Shown in pieces: positions 14,745 through 22,787 of a stretch of 64,000 bases of DNA. Position numbers and translations under genes: made by a program. The notes beneath the pieces are model-generated. The model made no database searches. It was not told the origin of the DNA and worked only from the letters and a program-made list of their open reading frames with translations. Every line of letters starts with the position of its first letter. Position 1 is the stretch's first letter. Source of the stretch: Phycisphaerae bacterium (GTDB lineage: Bacteria; Planctomycetota; Phycisphaerae; UBA1845); the NCBI GenBank assembly GCA_029260055.1, contig JAJDDX010000500.1, positions 1 to 64,000 of the forward strand, read 5' to 3'.

Positions 14745-16153
14745 ACCGACACCTCGGCCTTGATTTTCGGGTGGGGCTTGTAGCCGTCGATCGTGAGGTC
14801 CTCAAAGCAAATATCGAGGAGCTGGGCGAGAGCGACCTCGGCCTGGACGGTGCCCTTGGGGTCGGAGACTCCTTCGGACTTGATGGCGCGGTCGTGCTTG
14901 ATGCTGAGCTTCGGGAGCTGACGCGGTTCACGCGAGAGCTGCTCCTCCACCTGGTCGAAGTGGTTGTTGTAGATGTGGACGTCGCCGAATGTGTGAACGA
15001 ACTCGCCGACCTCCAAGCCGCAGACGAAAGCGAGCATGTGCGTCAAGAGCGCGTAGCTCGCGATATTGAACGGCACACCCAGGAAGACGTCGGCCGAGCG
15101 CTGGTACATCTGGGCGCTCAGGCGCCCGTTGGCGACGTAGAACTGCGTGATGGTGTGGCAGGGGGGCAGGGCGACCTGTGTGGCCTCCTTGGGGTTCCAG
15201 CCCGAGAGGATGATGCGGCGGCTGTTGGGGTTCGTCGTCAGGAGCTTGATGATCTCGGCGATCTGGTCGACGCCCTTCGTGGGGTCTTCGACCCGCACAA
15301 GCCTGAACCCGTAGCGGGTCTTGGCGTTCTTCCGGCCGGTCCAGAGGTCCGACATGTTACGCCCATCGATGCCGTGCTCCTCGCAGAACGCGGAGACGTT
15401 GGAGACTCGATACTCTTGGCCGCCGTTCTCCAGAACGAACACGCGCCGATCGCGAAGCTCCGCGTTCTCAGATCGGGTGACCCACCGACAACCGTTCGTC
15501 CCGTATCGGTACCCGGTACCCATCGCGTCCTTGTCCAACTCCACGTTGGCCGCCAAACGATCCCATCCCGGCAACTTCGGGGCGTCCTCGGCGAATGTAG
15601 AAAACTCCAGCCACCGATCACAAACGTGGACACCTCTGCCCCCGTACTGGTGGTAGTTGACGGCGTTCTCGTCATAGCACCGCGCCATCATGCCCTCCCA
15701 CCTCTTACCGAGGGGGTGGTCCTGCTTCCCGGTCCCGTTGCCCACTCCCAGGTACGTGCGCTCCAGTCCATCTCGAAGCTCTGGTGTCGGTTGCCGTGTG
15801 CTCACCGGATACGGGGCACCGAAGTTACGCCAGGCCCAGCCGTAGATGGGGCCAAGGTCGCCCTCATCGCGACCATACTCGGCGCACTTCTCTGCGGTGC
15901 CCCATTCATCCCAGATCGTGACTCCCTGGTCCTGTAGGTCCCGCACGTTCGTCGAACCGCTGAGGATCCACAGCAGCTCCTTCGCGATGCCCTTCCACCA
16001 CATCTTCTTGGTCGTCAGGAGGGGAAAGCCCTCTTCGAGGTCGAAGCGCATCTGGTGGCCGAACAGGCTGACGGTCCCGGTCCCGGTCCGGTCGCCCTTC
16101 TGGACTCCGCGCTCTTTGATCGTCTTCAACAGGTCGAGGTACTGGGTCGTCAT
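14741..16153 (-). CDS. thyA: Thymidylate synthase with in-frame homing-endonuclease-like insertion
   Basis: 470 residues, against about 260-300 for the family. Converts dUMP to dTMP with methylene-tetrahydrofolate. Residues 1-116 and 292-470 form a complete ThyA: DRTGTGT, DLGPIYGWAWRNFGAPY, then GVDQIAEI, SRRIILSGWN, the active-site Cys332 in ALPPCH, QRSADVFLGVPFNIASYALL and HIYNNHFDQ. About 175 residues (117-291) are foreign. The reading frame stays open throughout. If the insert is neither spliced nor tolerated, the enzyme would be dead. RBS AGGAG lies just upstream of the ATG. Confidence 0.92.
   Translation of the reverse strand: MTTQYLDLLKTIKERGVQKGDRTGTGTVSLFGHQMRFDLEEGFPLLTTKKMWWKGIAKELLWILSGSTNVRDLQDQGVTIWDEWGTAEKCAEYGRDEGDLGPIYGWAWRNFGAPYPVSTRQPTPELRDGLERTYLGVGNGTGKQDHPLGKRWEGMMARCYDENAVNYHQYGGRGVHVCDRWLEFSTFAEDAPKLPGWDRLAANVELDKDAMGTGYRYGTNGCRWVTRSENAELRDRRVFVLENGGQEYRVSNVSAFCEEHGIDGRNMSDLWTGRKNAKTRYGFRLVRVEDPTKGVDQIAEIIKLLTTNPNSRRIILSGWNPKEATQVALPPCHTITQFYVANGRLSAQMYQRSADVFLGVPFNIASYALLTHMLAFVCGLEVGEFVHTFGDVHIYNNHFDQVEEQLSREPRQLPKLSIKHDRAIKSEGVSDPKGTVQAEVALAQLLDICFEDLTIDGYKPHPKIKAEVSV
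15281..15805 (-). mobile_element. HNH/AP2-type homing-endonuclease-like insert within thyA
   Basis: About 175 codons. RWEGMMARCYDENAVNYHQY, then YGGRGVHVCDRW and CRWVTRSENAELRDRR, match the short endonuclease-like proteins found throughout phages. It is followed by a NUMOD/IENR-like DNA-binding stretch (VSNVSAFCEEHGI, then GFRLV). Boundaries are estimated from where ThyA similarity stops and resumes. No intein splice residues (no terminal His-Asn before Cys, Ser or Thr) are seen. A group I intron with a continuous reading frame, or a tolerated protein insertion, are the two remaining explanations. Confidence 0.75.
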
Positions 16154-16649
16154 CTTCTTCTCCTGGTAGGGACATCTTCACCACGGTCACTCGGTCGAAC
16201 GCGACCTGACCGGGACCATCAAACCGAGCGGTGTAGTCCACCCCGCAGCGCGGGCACGAGAACACGCTGGGGATCCCGTCGGCCGTGATGGGGTCGAGCT
16301 TCACACCGCACCCTTCGCAGGGGAACACGTGGCTGTGCTCCTTCTTGAGCCTGCCCTCGGCCTCGTCGGTCAGCTCGCGCATCATCTGGTGCTTGAGCTG
16401 GGCGTCCATCATGGGAAGCCGCCCAAGTTTCAGCGGCTCGGTAACCGGACCGTTCACCATCGCCTCGCGCACGAGTGCGTCGCACTTCGTGGAGCACACA
16501 TGGAGCCCCGGGGGACCTTCGGGGTGGGGCTGGTAGAGCATCTTCCAGCCCATCGGGGGCTTGCCTTTGCGGGGGGCGCCAAAACGCCCGCACCCGTAGC
16601 AATAGCTGAGTTTGTTGAGGAACGAGCGCCAGTCTATGTCGCGGGGCAC
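15906..16649 (-). CDS. Zinc-knuckle protein overlapping thyA
   Basis: 247 codons as read. The N-terminal 165 look like a real protein: CYGCG, CSTKC, CEGCG and CPRCG give two probable zinc sites. The last 80 or so codons run out of frame over the start of thyA (248-base overlap) and have Arg/Pro/Asp-rich composition typical of a GC-rich shadow. The natural end may have been near 16153, with the stop lost by mutation or frameshift. Function unknown. Confidence 0.6.
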   Translation of the reverse strand: MPRDIDWRSFLNKLSYCYGCGRFGAPRKGKPPMGWKMLYQPHPEGPPGLHVCSTKCDALVREAMVNGPVTEPLKLGRLPMMDAQLKHQMMRELTDEAEGRLKKEHSHVFPCEGCGVKLDPITADGIPSVFSCPRCGVDYTARFDGPGQVAFDRVTVVKMSLPGEEDDDPVPRPVEDDQRARSPEGRPDRDRDRQPVRPPDALRPRRGLSPPDDQEDVVEGHREGAAVDPQRFDERAGPTGPGSHDLG

Positions 16650-16664
16650 GGAGCTACCCGCCGC

Positions 16665-17090
16665 TCATGCCGTGCCCGAGTGGGCCAGATCGTAGGTGCG
16701 CACATTGATGTACTCACGGAGGGTCCAGGCGGCATCCCTGAACATCCCCTCGAAGAGGAGGTGAACAACGTCGATCAGCAACCCTGTGAGACCCCACGCC
16801 TCGGACACGTCGATATCGAGCATCTCTCGTCGCGCATCGCCCGAGAGCGTGTACCCAAGGTCCGCTCCGTTCTGCATGTACCACTCGGCCTTCTTCAGGT
16901 CCTTCAGCTCCTCGTTGCCCTTCTTGCCAGCACGCTGGAGGTACTTGAGGGCCGACCCGTAGTAGAAGCCAGGCCCGAGGCCCAGGTCGTCGATGACCTT
17001 CACGGGTTCGTAGGGGTTGTCCGGCCCGCCGTAGTAGCCCGGCCTCGTGTCCTCGTCGTCGAGAACCGTCTTCTCGTCAAGCAGCGTCAT
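16665..17090 (-). CDS. DUF3310 (SaV-like) phage protein
   Basis: 141 residues. PYEPVKVIDDLGL, then YYGSALKYLQRAGKKGNEELKDLKKAEWYM, match the DUF3310 family common in tailed phages, except for a longer C-terminal helix region. The family is often annotated as nucleotide-related but no activity is firmly known. Not coupled to its neighbours. Confidence 0.75.
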   Translation of the reverse strand: MTLLDEKTVLDDEDTRPGYYGGPDNPYEPVKVIDDLGLGPGFYYGSALKYLQRAGKKGNEELKDLKKAEWYMQNGADLGYTLSGDARREMLDIDVSEAWGLTGLLIDVVHLLFEGMFRDAAWTLREYINVRTYDLAHSGTA

Positions 17091-17136
17091 CGGGCTCCTT
17101 CTTCTCCACCGCCCCGGAGAGCATCAACTCCACCTA

Positions 17137-17832
17137 CTACAGGCTGACCGTGATCTGCGGCTTCTTGCAGGTCGACCAGACCTCCACCTCGTGCCCCTTC
17201 ATGAGCAGCTTCAGGACGACGTTCTGCACCTCCGACACGGTCGTGTATTGGGTCTTCAGGCAGGGCACGTTTCCGCCACCTTTCTTGTAGGGCACGTCTC
17301 CACCACCTTTCGGGGCCTCGCACCAGACGACCAGCCGCGGGTCCTCGGGGTCCGGTGCAAGCTCAGGCGCGGTCTCCACACCGTTGGCCGAAATCGGTCG
17401 CGTTGGGAGCCCAGGACGACCAGGGACCGGGGGCGGGTTGCCCTCGATCTCAGCCATCGCCATGACGAGATCTTCATCGAGCCCGTTCGCCTCTGGCGTG
17501 TCCCACTTGCCGGACTGCTCGAACTGCTGGACCTCCTCGATGTTGACCACGGCGGTCACCATCCGAGTCCCGTGGATCGAGCGAATAACGGCGTAGCTCT
17601 CGATACCGTCGACCACCTCCGAGACTTCGACGAGCCATCCGCCGTTGTTCTCGTCCTGGAACCGCTTCGCCTGGGTGCCCCACTTCCGCCACACGGCCAA
17701 CTGCACACGCTCCTGGAGCTGCATGGGCGTGTATCTGGAACGCCCCGTCCCTTCGAGCGACTGGGCCAGTTTGATCCCCACGGTGTCGTAGACCACGACA
17801 TCCACCGGCTTCTCTTCTTCTGTCGGCTGCAT
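17137..17832 (-). CDS. Hypothetical protein with internal 9-residue repeat
   Basis: 231 residues from the ATG at 17832, which has GGAG 6 bases upstream; in-frame ATGs at 17844 and 17874 lack good sites. The middle is Pro-rich. Near residue 180 a 9-residue unit (KGGGDVPYK, KGGGNVPCL) is repeated, from a 27-bp tandem repeat at 17263-17316. Likely transcribed from the promoter at 17926-17953. Confidence 0.65.
   Translation of the reverse strand: MQPTEEEKPVDVVVYDTVGIKLAQSLEGTGRSRYTPMQLQERVQLAVWRKWGTQAKRFQDENNGGWLVEVSEVVDGIESYAVIRSIHGTRMVTAVVNIEEVQQFEQSGKWDTPEANGLDEDLVMAMAEIEGNPPPVPGRPGLPTRPISANGVETAPELAPDPEDPRLVVWCEAPKGGGDVPYKKGGGNVPCLKTQYTTVSEVQNVVLKLLMKGHEVEVWSTCKKPQITVSL
17263..17316. repeat. 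27-bp tandem repeat, two copies
   Basis: Units 17263-17289 and 17290-17316 share GGGCACGTnTCCnCCACCTTTC. They keep frame and encode a repeated Gly-rich 9-residue unit. Confidence 0.75.
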
Positions 17833-17925
17833 CTGCTTCTCCATGGTTGAACTGAGTATCAACGATTCCGGCAACCCGAAACCATGCCCGCAATCGACGG
17901 CGCCCTGGCACCTCGCAACGCACCA

Positions 17926-17953
17926 AGCTTATCGGGTCAGTATCGTCTGTCAA
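17926..17953 (-). promoter_or_regulatory. Putative promoter, TTGACA / 16 / TAAGCT
   Basis: Minus-strand TTGACA with a 16-base spacer to TAAGCT, similar to the TAAGAT promoters at 47028 and 58039. Would give a leader of about 90 bases before the gene at 17832. Divergent from the histidine kinase operon. Confidence 0.45.
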
Positions 17954-17960
17954 ACCAACC

Positions 17961-18005
17961 CTGGTCGCGTAGGTTCTCGCCCCGATCCCGACCAGGCTGT
18001 AATAT
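17961..18005 (+). promoter_or_regulatory. Inverted repeat and -10-like element before the kinase operon
   Basis: CTGGTCG (17961-17967) and CGACCAG (17989-17995) are perfect inverted arms 21 bases apart. TAATAT follows at 18000-18005, but no good -35 is present at the right distance. This could be an operator with an activator-dependent promoter for the kinase operon. Confidence 0.35.
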
Positions 18006-18050
18006 CCCCACGCAGGGACACAGGTGTGTGTCTCGGGAGGAAGCCTGGTG

Positions 18051-19358
18051 ATGAAAGACCTCACGCCCGGGACGCTCATTCAGCTCATCGACAACATGGA
18101 GACGGGGGTGGCCGTTTGGCGGCTCCCCGTCGACAGCGAAGACGCCAGGAACCTCGTACTTTTGGCGGCCAATCCGCGGGCTCAGACGAGAGCCGGGTTC
18201 CCGTTGGGCAAGTTGCCAGGGGTTGCCATGGGCAAAGTTTTCCGGGACGTGACCAAGGAGCAGCTCGACATGCTCCATCGGGTCGCGGTCGACGGCGCCC
18301 ACGTCGAGCCATTCGAGGATCTCTACGCGAGCCGCTGGCACAGCGTCGCGTTCCTTCCCGTGGGACCTCGGACCGTAGGGGTCATCTGCACGGACATCCA
18401 CGACAAGAAACTGGCCGAGGAACAGCGTGAACGACTGGACAAGGACCTGGAGCAGTTCGCGTTCGCCGCGAGCCACGATCTCCAGGAGCCGCTCCGAGGG
18501 GTGACCAACTACGCGACCCTCCTGGAGGAAGAGTTCCAAGGTCAGCTCGGAGACGATGGCGATCTGTACCTGAGGTACGTCGTCGACAGCGCGAAGCGAA
18601 TGCGGGCGATGATTGATGGTCTCCTCACGTTCAGTCGCATCGGTCGCAACGAGAGCTTCTCTGTAGTCTCAGCAGACCAGGCGCTCGACGATGCGATCGT
18701 CAATCTGGAGACAACCATCGAGGACCACGGGGCCGCTATCACCAAGGACCCGCTTCCCGAGGTGTACGGCGATCCCCATATGCTGGTGCGACTTTTCCAA
18801 AACCTGATCAGCAACGGGATCAAGTTTAGAAACGGCTCGCAGCCCCGCATTCACATCACTGCAACCGACGCGGGAGATGACTGGGCCTTCTCGGTGAGCG
18901 ATAACGGGGTAGGTATCGATTCTCGGTTTTCCGACCGTGTGTTCGTGATCTTCCAACGGCTGAGGAAAGACAGGCCGGGCACGGGTATGGGCCTCTCCAT
19001 CTGCAAGAAGATCGTCGAACGTCACGGAGGTCGTATTTGGATTGAATCGTTCGTGGGTAAGGGGACCACGGTTCACTTCACGATCAGGAAGGCCGTTTCA
19101 GATGGAGGGAAGAAGAGGGAGGAAGAGGCGCCTGCTGATGGTGGAGGACAGTCCGGCGGACGTGCTCATGCTCCAGAAGGCGATGGCCACGACGACGTCG
19201 ATACCCGAGGTCTCTGTCGTCCGCGATGGCGTGGAAGCCCTTCAGTACCTCCGGGGGGCGGACCCGTTCTCCTCCTCGAAGCGCCCCGACCTCGTTCTTC
19301 TCGATCTCAACCTCCCGCGAGTGAGTGGCCTCGAAGTGCTGGAGGCTCTGGGAGGTGA
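18051..19358 (+). CDS. Sensor histidine kinase, phytochrome-family-like core
   Basis: 435 codons from the ATG at 18051. Residues about 10-115 look like a PAS-type sensor. The HisKA motif SHDLQEPLRG (141-150) holds the phospho-acceptor His142, the form typical of phytochrome-like kinases. N box NLISNGIKFRN (251-261), G1 DNGVGID, F box VFVIFQRL and G2 GTGMGLSICKKIVERHGG complete the ATPase. No membrane segment, so cytoplasmic. The last 85 codons are Pro/Arg-rich, overlap the next gene out of frame and are probably not functional. Partner of the adjacent response regulators. Confidence 0.9.
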   Translation: MKDLTPGTLIQLIDNMETGVAVWRLPVDSEDARNLVLLAANPRAQTRAGFPLGKLPGVAMGKVFRDVTKEQLDMLHRVAVDGAHVEPFEDLYASRWHSVAFLPVGPRTVGVICTDIHDKKLAEEQRERLDKDLEQFAFAASHDLQEPLRGVTNYATLLEEEFQGQLGDDGDLYLRYVVDSAKRMRAMIDGLLTFSRIGRNESFSVVSADQALDDAIVNLETTIEDHGAAITKDPLPEVYGDPHMLVRLFQNLISNGIKFRNGSQPRIHITATDAGDDWAFSVSDNGVGIDSRFSDRVFVIFQRLRKDRPGTGMGLSICKKIVERHGGRIWIESFVGKGTTVHFTIRKAVSDGGKKREEEAPADGGGQSGGRAHAPEGDGHDDVDTRGLCRPRWRGSPSVPPGGGPVLLLEAPRPRSSRSQPPASEWPRSAGGSGR

Positions 19359-19545
19359 CCCTCGGTTTGTCGACCTACCCATCATCGTCCTGACCAGCTC
19401 TGAGGCCCCTGAGGACATCGAACGCGCATACGGAGGCGGATGCTGGGGCTACCTCATCAAACCCGGAACGGCCCCTTGCTGGCGAGCCCTCGCTGGGGCG
19501 ATAGATACGCACTGGTTCACCATCGGACGGCTTCCGGTGGAGTGA
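19102..19545 (+). CDS. Response regulator, Rcp1-like single REC domain
   Basis: 147 residues. MVEDS (13-17) gives the acidic pocket, Asp68 in LVLLDLNLP is the phospho-acceptor, then LTSSE and Lys120 in LIKPG. The ending HWFTIGRLP is typical of the stand-alone regulators that pair with bacterial phytochromes. No output domain, so it likely passes phosphate or binds a partner. Its start lies inside the kinase frame. Confidence 0.9.
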   Translation: MEGRRGRKRRLLMVEDSPADVLMLQKAMATTTSIPEVSVVRDGVEALQYLRGADPFSSSKRPDLVLLDLNLPRVSGLEVLEALGGDPRFVDLPIIVLTSSEAPEDIERAYGGGCWGYLIKPGTAPCWRALAGAIDTHWFTIGRLPVE

Positions 19546-19554
19546 AGAGAGGTT

Positions 19555-20376
19555 ATGAAAAAGGACGTATCGCTACTCCTCGTCGAGGACTCCCAAGAGG
19601 ACGCAACGTGGATCCAGTTGGCCCTCCGGAAGGCCCAAAACATCACGGTCAACGTCGACCACGTTGAATGGCTCTCGACGGCCCTCACCGCAGTCGGCGC
19701 GAAGATCTACGACATCGTGCTGCTCGACCTCACGCTCCCCGATTCGCACGGCATCGACACCCTCGTCAGTTTCCTGGGGACCGCCCCCCATCTCCCCGTC
19801 ATCGTGCTCACTGGGTACGACGACATGGAGACGGCGATGCGCTGCATGAAGTTTGGCGCCCAGGACTACCAGCTCAAGGGCGAAGTGAACACCGGGCCGC
19901 TGGAGCGTTCGATCGTCTACGCCATCGAACGCCGCCGCCGTGACCTCGTCGGCCGCCGGCTCATCCGGGCCTCGCTCAGCCACTTCACCGTTGCCGACGA
20001 AGACCAGCCCGTCAGCTTGGCCATGCTCAAAGAGCACGTCCGCAAACTGCCCAAAGCTATCGAGGCCATCCTCGCCTACATCTCGAAAAACGCGCCCCAG
20101 TGCAACGACGATCTCCAGGTCCTCATCGACGCGCACAACGTCCCGACCATGCTCCGGGAGATGCGGGAAATTCTCCACGGGTCTGAGCCCCCACCCAGCT
20201 TGGCCCCTAAGGCCACTGGGGAGAGTGAAGGGACCCGTGCCCTGGCCAGCCGCACCCTGCGCGACATCAAGGCTACATCGCCCGGGGAGGAGCCCGTGGA
20301 CATCCCCACGGCTCAGGAGGCCCTAGCCGACGTCATCGAAGACCTCGGGCGACCGTTGGAGAAGTACGATGCCTGA
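19555..20376 (+). CDS. Response regulator with C-terminal helical region
   Basis: 273 residues. REC domain at about 5-125: LLVEDSQED, phospho-acceptor Asp58 in IVLLDLTLP, LTGYDD, and Lys108 in QLKGE. Residues 130-273 are helical, without a known DNA-binding or enzymatic motif. Nine bases after the previous regulator and overlapping the next gene by 8. Probably a second target of the kinase. Confidence 0.88.
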   Translation: MKKDVSLLLVEDSQEDATWIQLALRKAQNITVNVDHVEWLSTALTAVGAKIYDIVLLDLTLPDSHGIDTLVSFLGTAPHLPVIVLTGYDDMETAMRCMKFGAQDYQLKGEVNTGPLERSIVYAIERRRRDLVGRRLIRASLSHFTVADEDQPVSLAMLKEHVRKLPKAIEAILAYISKNAPQCNDDLQVLIDAHNVPTMLREMREILHGSEPPPSLAPKATGESEGTRALASRTLRDIKATSPGEEPVDIPTAQEALADVIEDLGRPLEKYDA

Positions 20377-20785
20377 GCAGACCATCTGGACCGCGCTCGA
20401 ACGCGCTCGTTCGTCCTTCGCAAAAGGGCTCGCGTCTCTCCAGCTCCTTGCACAGCGAAACACCGACGAAGTCGAGAAGCTCAAGGGGGCCGAGCGCTAC
20501 ACCAGTGACCGGCTCACCAAAATCGAGACCCAGGTCCCAGGGGATCTTCTCCAACGTCTCGTGATCGCCGAGGAAAGGATCTCCGATCTCCGCGACTCGA
20601 AAAGAGAGGTTACGGGAGCCATCCGGACCATGAGCATCGAGGACGCGAAGGACATCGCAAAAACCGAGCGCGCCAAGGTCCAGGTCGAGGACCGCAAGGC
20701 CCGTTACGGGATCGTCATCGCGGTCATCGCGGCCCTTGGATCACTGGTCATTCAGGTCGTGAAATGGTCACTCGACGCCGACTGA
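20369..20785 (+). CDS. Coiled-coil protein with C-terminal membrane anchor
   Basis: 138 residues. A long charged helical stretch (20-105) is followed by one membrane helix (IVIAVIAALGSLVIQVV) at the C-terminus. Last gene of the two-component cassette, which suggests it is the membrane-bound input or output partner. That assignment is inferred from position only. Its 3' end overlaps the convergent gene by 38 bases. Confidence 0.75.
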   Translation: MPEQTIWTALERARSSFAKGLASLQLLAQRNTDEVEKLKGAERYTSDRLTKIETQVPGDLLQRLVIAEERISDLRDSKREVTGAIRTMSIEDAKDIAKTERAKVQVEDRKARYGIVIAVIAALGSLVIQVVKWSLDAD

Positions 20786-21038
20786 CTTCGGGTGCAGACG
20801 TCTGCACACTCCGCAACTTCCTCACGTGAACCGAAGCTTGGTCGAGCAGGTCCCCGTAAGCCTCGGTCTCGCGGTCGACAATGTGGGTCCTGACCTGGAA
20901 GATGCCCTCTACGTTGACCACACCAAGAGTGTGCGAGTAGATGTCGCGGCCCTCGACCTGTCGGCACGCGATGCGCACAGCGGGGACGAGACGACCGGGA
21001 CGGTCGGACTTGAGAACGACGATGGTGCGCCAGTCCAT
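20748..21038 (-). CDS. Hypothetical protein
   Basis: 96 residues, beta-rich, with basic C-terminal tail. No family recognised. Converges on the two-component operon with a 38-base overlap. The palindrome at 20792-20807 is in its 3' part and encodes VQTSA. Confidence 0.65.
   Translation of the reverse strand: MDWRTIVVLKSDRPGRLVPAVRIACRQVEGRDIYSHTLGVVNVEGIFQVRTHIVDRETEAYGDLLDQASVHVRKLRSVQTSAPEVSRRRVTISRPE
20792..20807. repeat. 16-bp palindrome, copy 3
   Basis: Perfect GTGCAGACGTCTGCAC just 3' of the convergent two-component operon, inside the gene at 20748-21038, read as V-Q-T-S-A. Confidence 0.95.
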
Positions 21039-21212
21039 TACCGGTCGGTCTCCGAAAGAATAAGTGGAAGGGCGCGGGAGACTACGCGCACGCGCGAGGG
21101 CACGCTAGCGATCATTCACGGCGAACTGACGCCGCCGGACCATATTCTTCAGTTGACCTCGGTGCCGCCGATGAACTGGAGGGTAAGTAGCCCGCTGTCG
21201 CTGTTCGGGCGG

Positions 21213-21241
21213 CGGATGAGGCCATGGTTTGCGATAGTCAA
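21213..21241 (-). promoter_or_regulatory. Possible promoter, TTGACT with weak -10
   Basis: TTGACTATCGCAAACCATGG resembles the promoter at 48486-48514, but the -10 position (CATCCG) is poor. Bases 21039-21256 otherwise hold only short uncertain frames. Confidence 0.3.
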
Positions 21242-21256
21242 GCACTCATCTCGGAA

Positions 21257-22777
21257 TCAGGTCCACTCCTCGAAGAACTCGGGCTCATCGAGGGCGAGCT
21301 GGGTGAGCTTCACGCCGAGCTTGCACAGCGCGTCGTGGTACTCGCTGCTCAGGTGGTCCATCGAGTAGTGGTGGCCGAACTCGTGGATGAGCAGGCGGAG
21401 CACGCCGCCGGAGCCACCGACGATGTCCTGGTTGAACCAGGCGGTCCCGAGTCGGCCCTTGTTGAAGCACAGGCGGCCGGGTCCGTAGTTCGCGGCCCAG
21501 GGCTGCCGGACGTCCGCTACGAAGCGCACGCTGACGTGGGCGCCCATCAGCTTCTTGCCGAGCGCCCGCGAGAGGCCCGCAACCCGCCTCATGCCATCGG
21601 TCCACTTCTCCTCGGGGATGACCTTCTCGGGCTCGGCGTCCGGGCTGTCCGAGTAGGGCTTCGGGCTCGGGGTGACTCGGCCGGCCGGAAGGGCGCGTCC
21701 GGTGCGCCGCACCTGGCTCCACTGGTCGCGGTTCAGGCTGCCGGCCTGGATGACCGTGTAGCCCTGGGAGACGGCGAGCTTGGTGCCTTCCGGGTCGGAC
21801 GGGTCAGCGATGACCCGCTTCTTGCCGTAGCGGTGGTCCAGGACGGCCCCTACGGCCTCGCTCTCCACGTCCTTGGACGAGAGGGCCTCCGAGACCCACG
21901 CGGCCGTAGCGGCCTCCTTGGGCAGCTCATCGGCCATCGCGTTGAGCACGAAGGTGCGGACCTTCTTGAGGTAGCTCGGGGTGACGTTGTCGCGGTCGGT
22001 GTTGAGCGGGATCTTCTGGAGCACGTTGACGTGCCAGGTGTCGCCGGTCTCGACGACGGGGATGCCCATCTCGTAGAGCGTGCCCACCTCGCCCTCGCGA
22101 GGCTCGAACACCTCCACCTCGGTCTTGCGCTTCGTCGCTCGGAGGTAGCCCTCCTCGTCGGCGCGCTCGGTCGGGAGCGTCTCCTCGAACATGGAGAGCT
22201 TCGTGTGGTAGTCGAACTGGACAGCCTCCTCACCGTCGACCGGGTCGCCTGGGTTGTAGGTCCCGCGGTAGCGAGCGACCGTGAGCTTGATGCCGTCCGG
22301 CACGATGACCGACTCGATGGCCGCGATGGTCTCGTCGACCTCGTCGAGCGTCATGCGCATCGTGCCGCAGAAGACGGAGCCGGCCTCGGTCTTCCGACGC
22401 AGCGAGCGCCTGCCGTTGTCGGTAAACTCGACGCCGCCGGTGGTGGTCACGATGGTCGCGTGATCGCAGAGCGCGATGACCAGCTTCTCGCCGAGGTTGA
22501 ACCGGCCGCGCTTCTCGGGGTCGGTCTTCTTCGACGACTCGGCGAAGAGGGTGTAGGCGTGGCTCAGGTCGGCGAAGCCGGTCGGGCTGTCGTCCTCGAC
22601 GACGAGCTGCCACTTCCCGCGCTTCGATGCGGGGGAGAGCACGACCTTGACCTCACGCACGTCCTCGTCGAGCGCGTTCTGGATCAGCTCCAGGACGGCG
22701 AAGTGTTTGCCCCTACGGGCGAGGAGTTTGGCGAGGCCCTTTTTGTCGACCTCGAAGGCGGGTTTCATCGTCGGCAT
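21257..22777 (-). CDS. GHKL ATPase fused to HExxH metallopeptidase-like domain (first copy)
   Basis: 506 residues. The N-terminal part has the Bergerat (GHKL) ATP site of Hsp90, MutL and gyrase B: N box ELIQNALDE (30-38, Glu30, Asn34), VVEDDSPTGF (59-68) in place of the usual DxGxG, and GRFNLGEKL (91-99) as the Gly-rich lid. The middle is unassigned. Near the C-terminus HEFGH (465-469) with a following SSEYHD suggests a zinc site. The same two-part architecture recurs at 24400-25740. An ATP-gated protease or chaperone is an inference; I know no characterised phage protein of this form. Confidence 0.75.
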   Translation of the reverse strand: MPTMKPAFEVDKKGLAKLLARRGKHFAVLELIQNALDEDVREVKVVLSPASKRGKWQLVVEDDSPTGFADLSHAYTLFAESSKKTDPEKRGRFNLGEKLVIALCDHATIVTTTGGVEFTDNGRRSLRRKTEAGSVFCGTMRMTLDEVDETIAAIESVIVPDGIKLTVARYRGTYNPGDPVDGEEAVQFDYHTKLSMFEETLPTERADEEGYLRATKRKTEVEVFEPREGEVGTLYEMGIPVVETGDTWHVNVLQKIPLNTDRDNVTPSYLKKVRTFVLNAMADELPKEAATAAWVSEALSSKDVESEAVGAVLDHRYGKKRVIADPSDPEGTKLAVSQGYTVIQAGSLNRDQWSQVRRTGRALPAGRVTPSPKPYSDSPDAEPEKVIPEEKWTDGMRRVAGLSRALGKKLMGAHVSVRFVADVRQPWAANYGPGRLCFNKGRLGTAWFNQDIVGGSGGVLRLLIHEFGHHYSMDHLSSEYHDALCKLGVKLTQLALDEPEFFEEWT

Positions 22778-22787
22778 CTCGTTCCTT

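Noticed and set aside
15281-15805. Intein in thyA
   Set aside because: No Cys or Ser at the N-junction in an intein motif context and no His-Asn before Cys, Ser or Thr at the C-junction.
14771-15937. Plus-strand open frame of 388 codons over thyA
   Set aside because: Shadow of thymidylate synthase, whose motifs are unambiguous.
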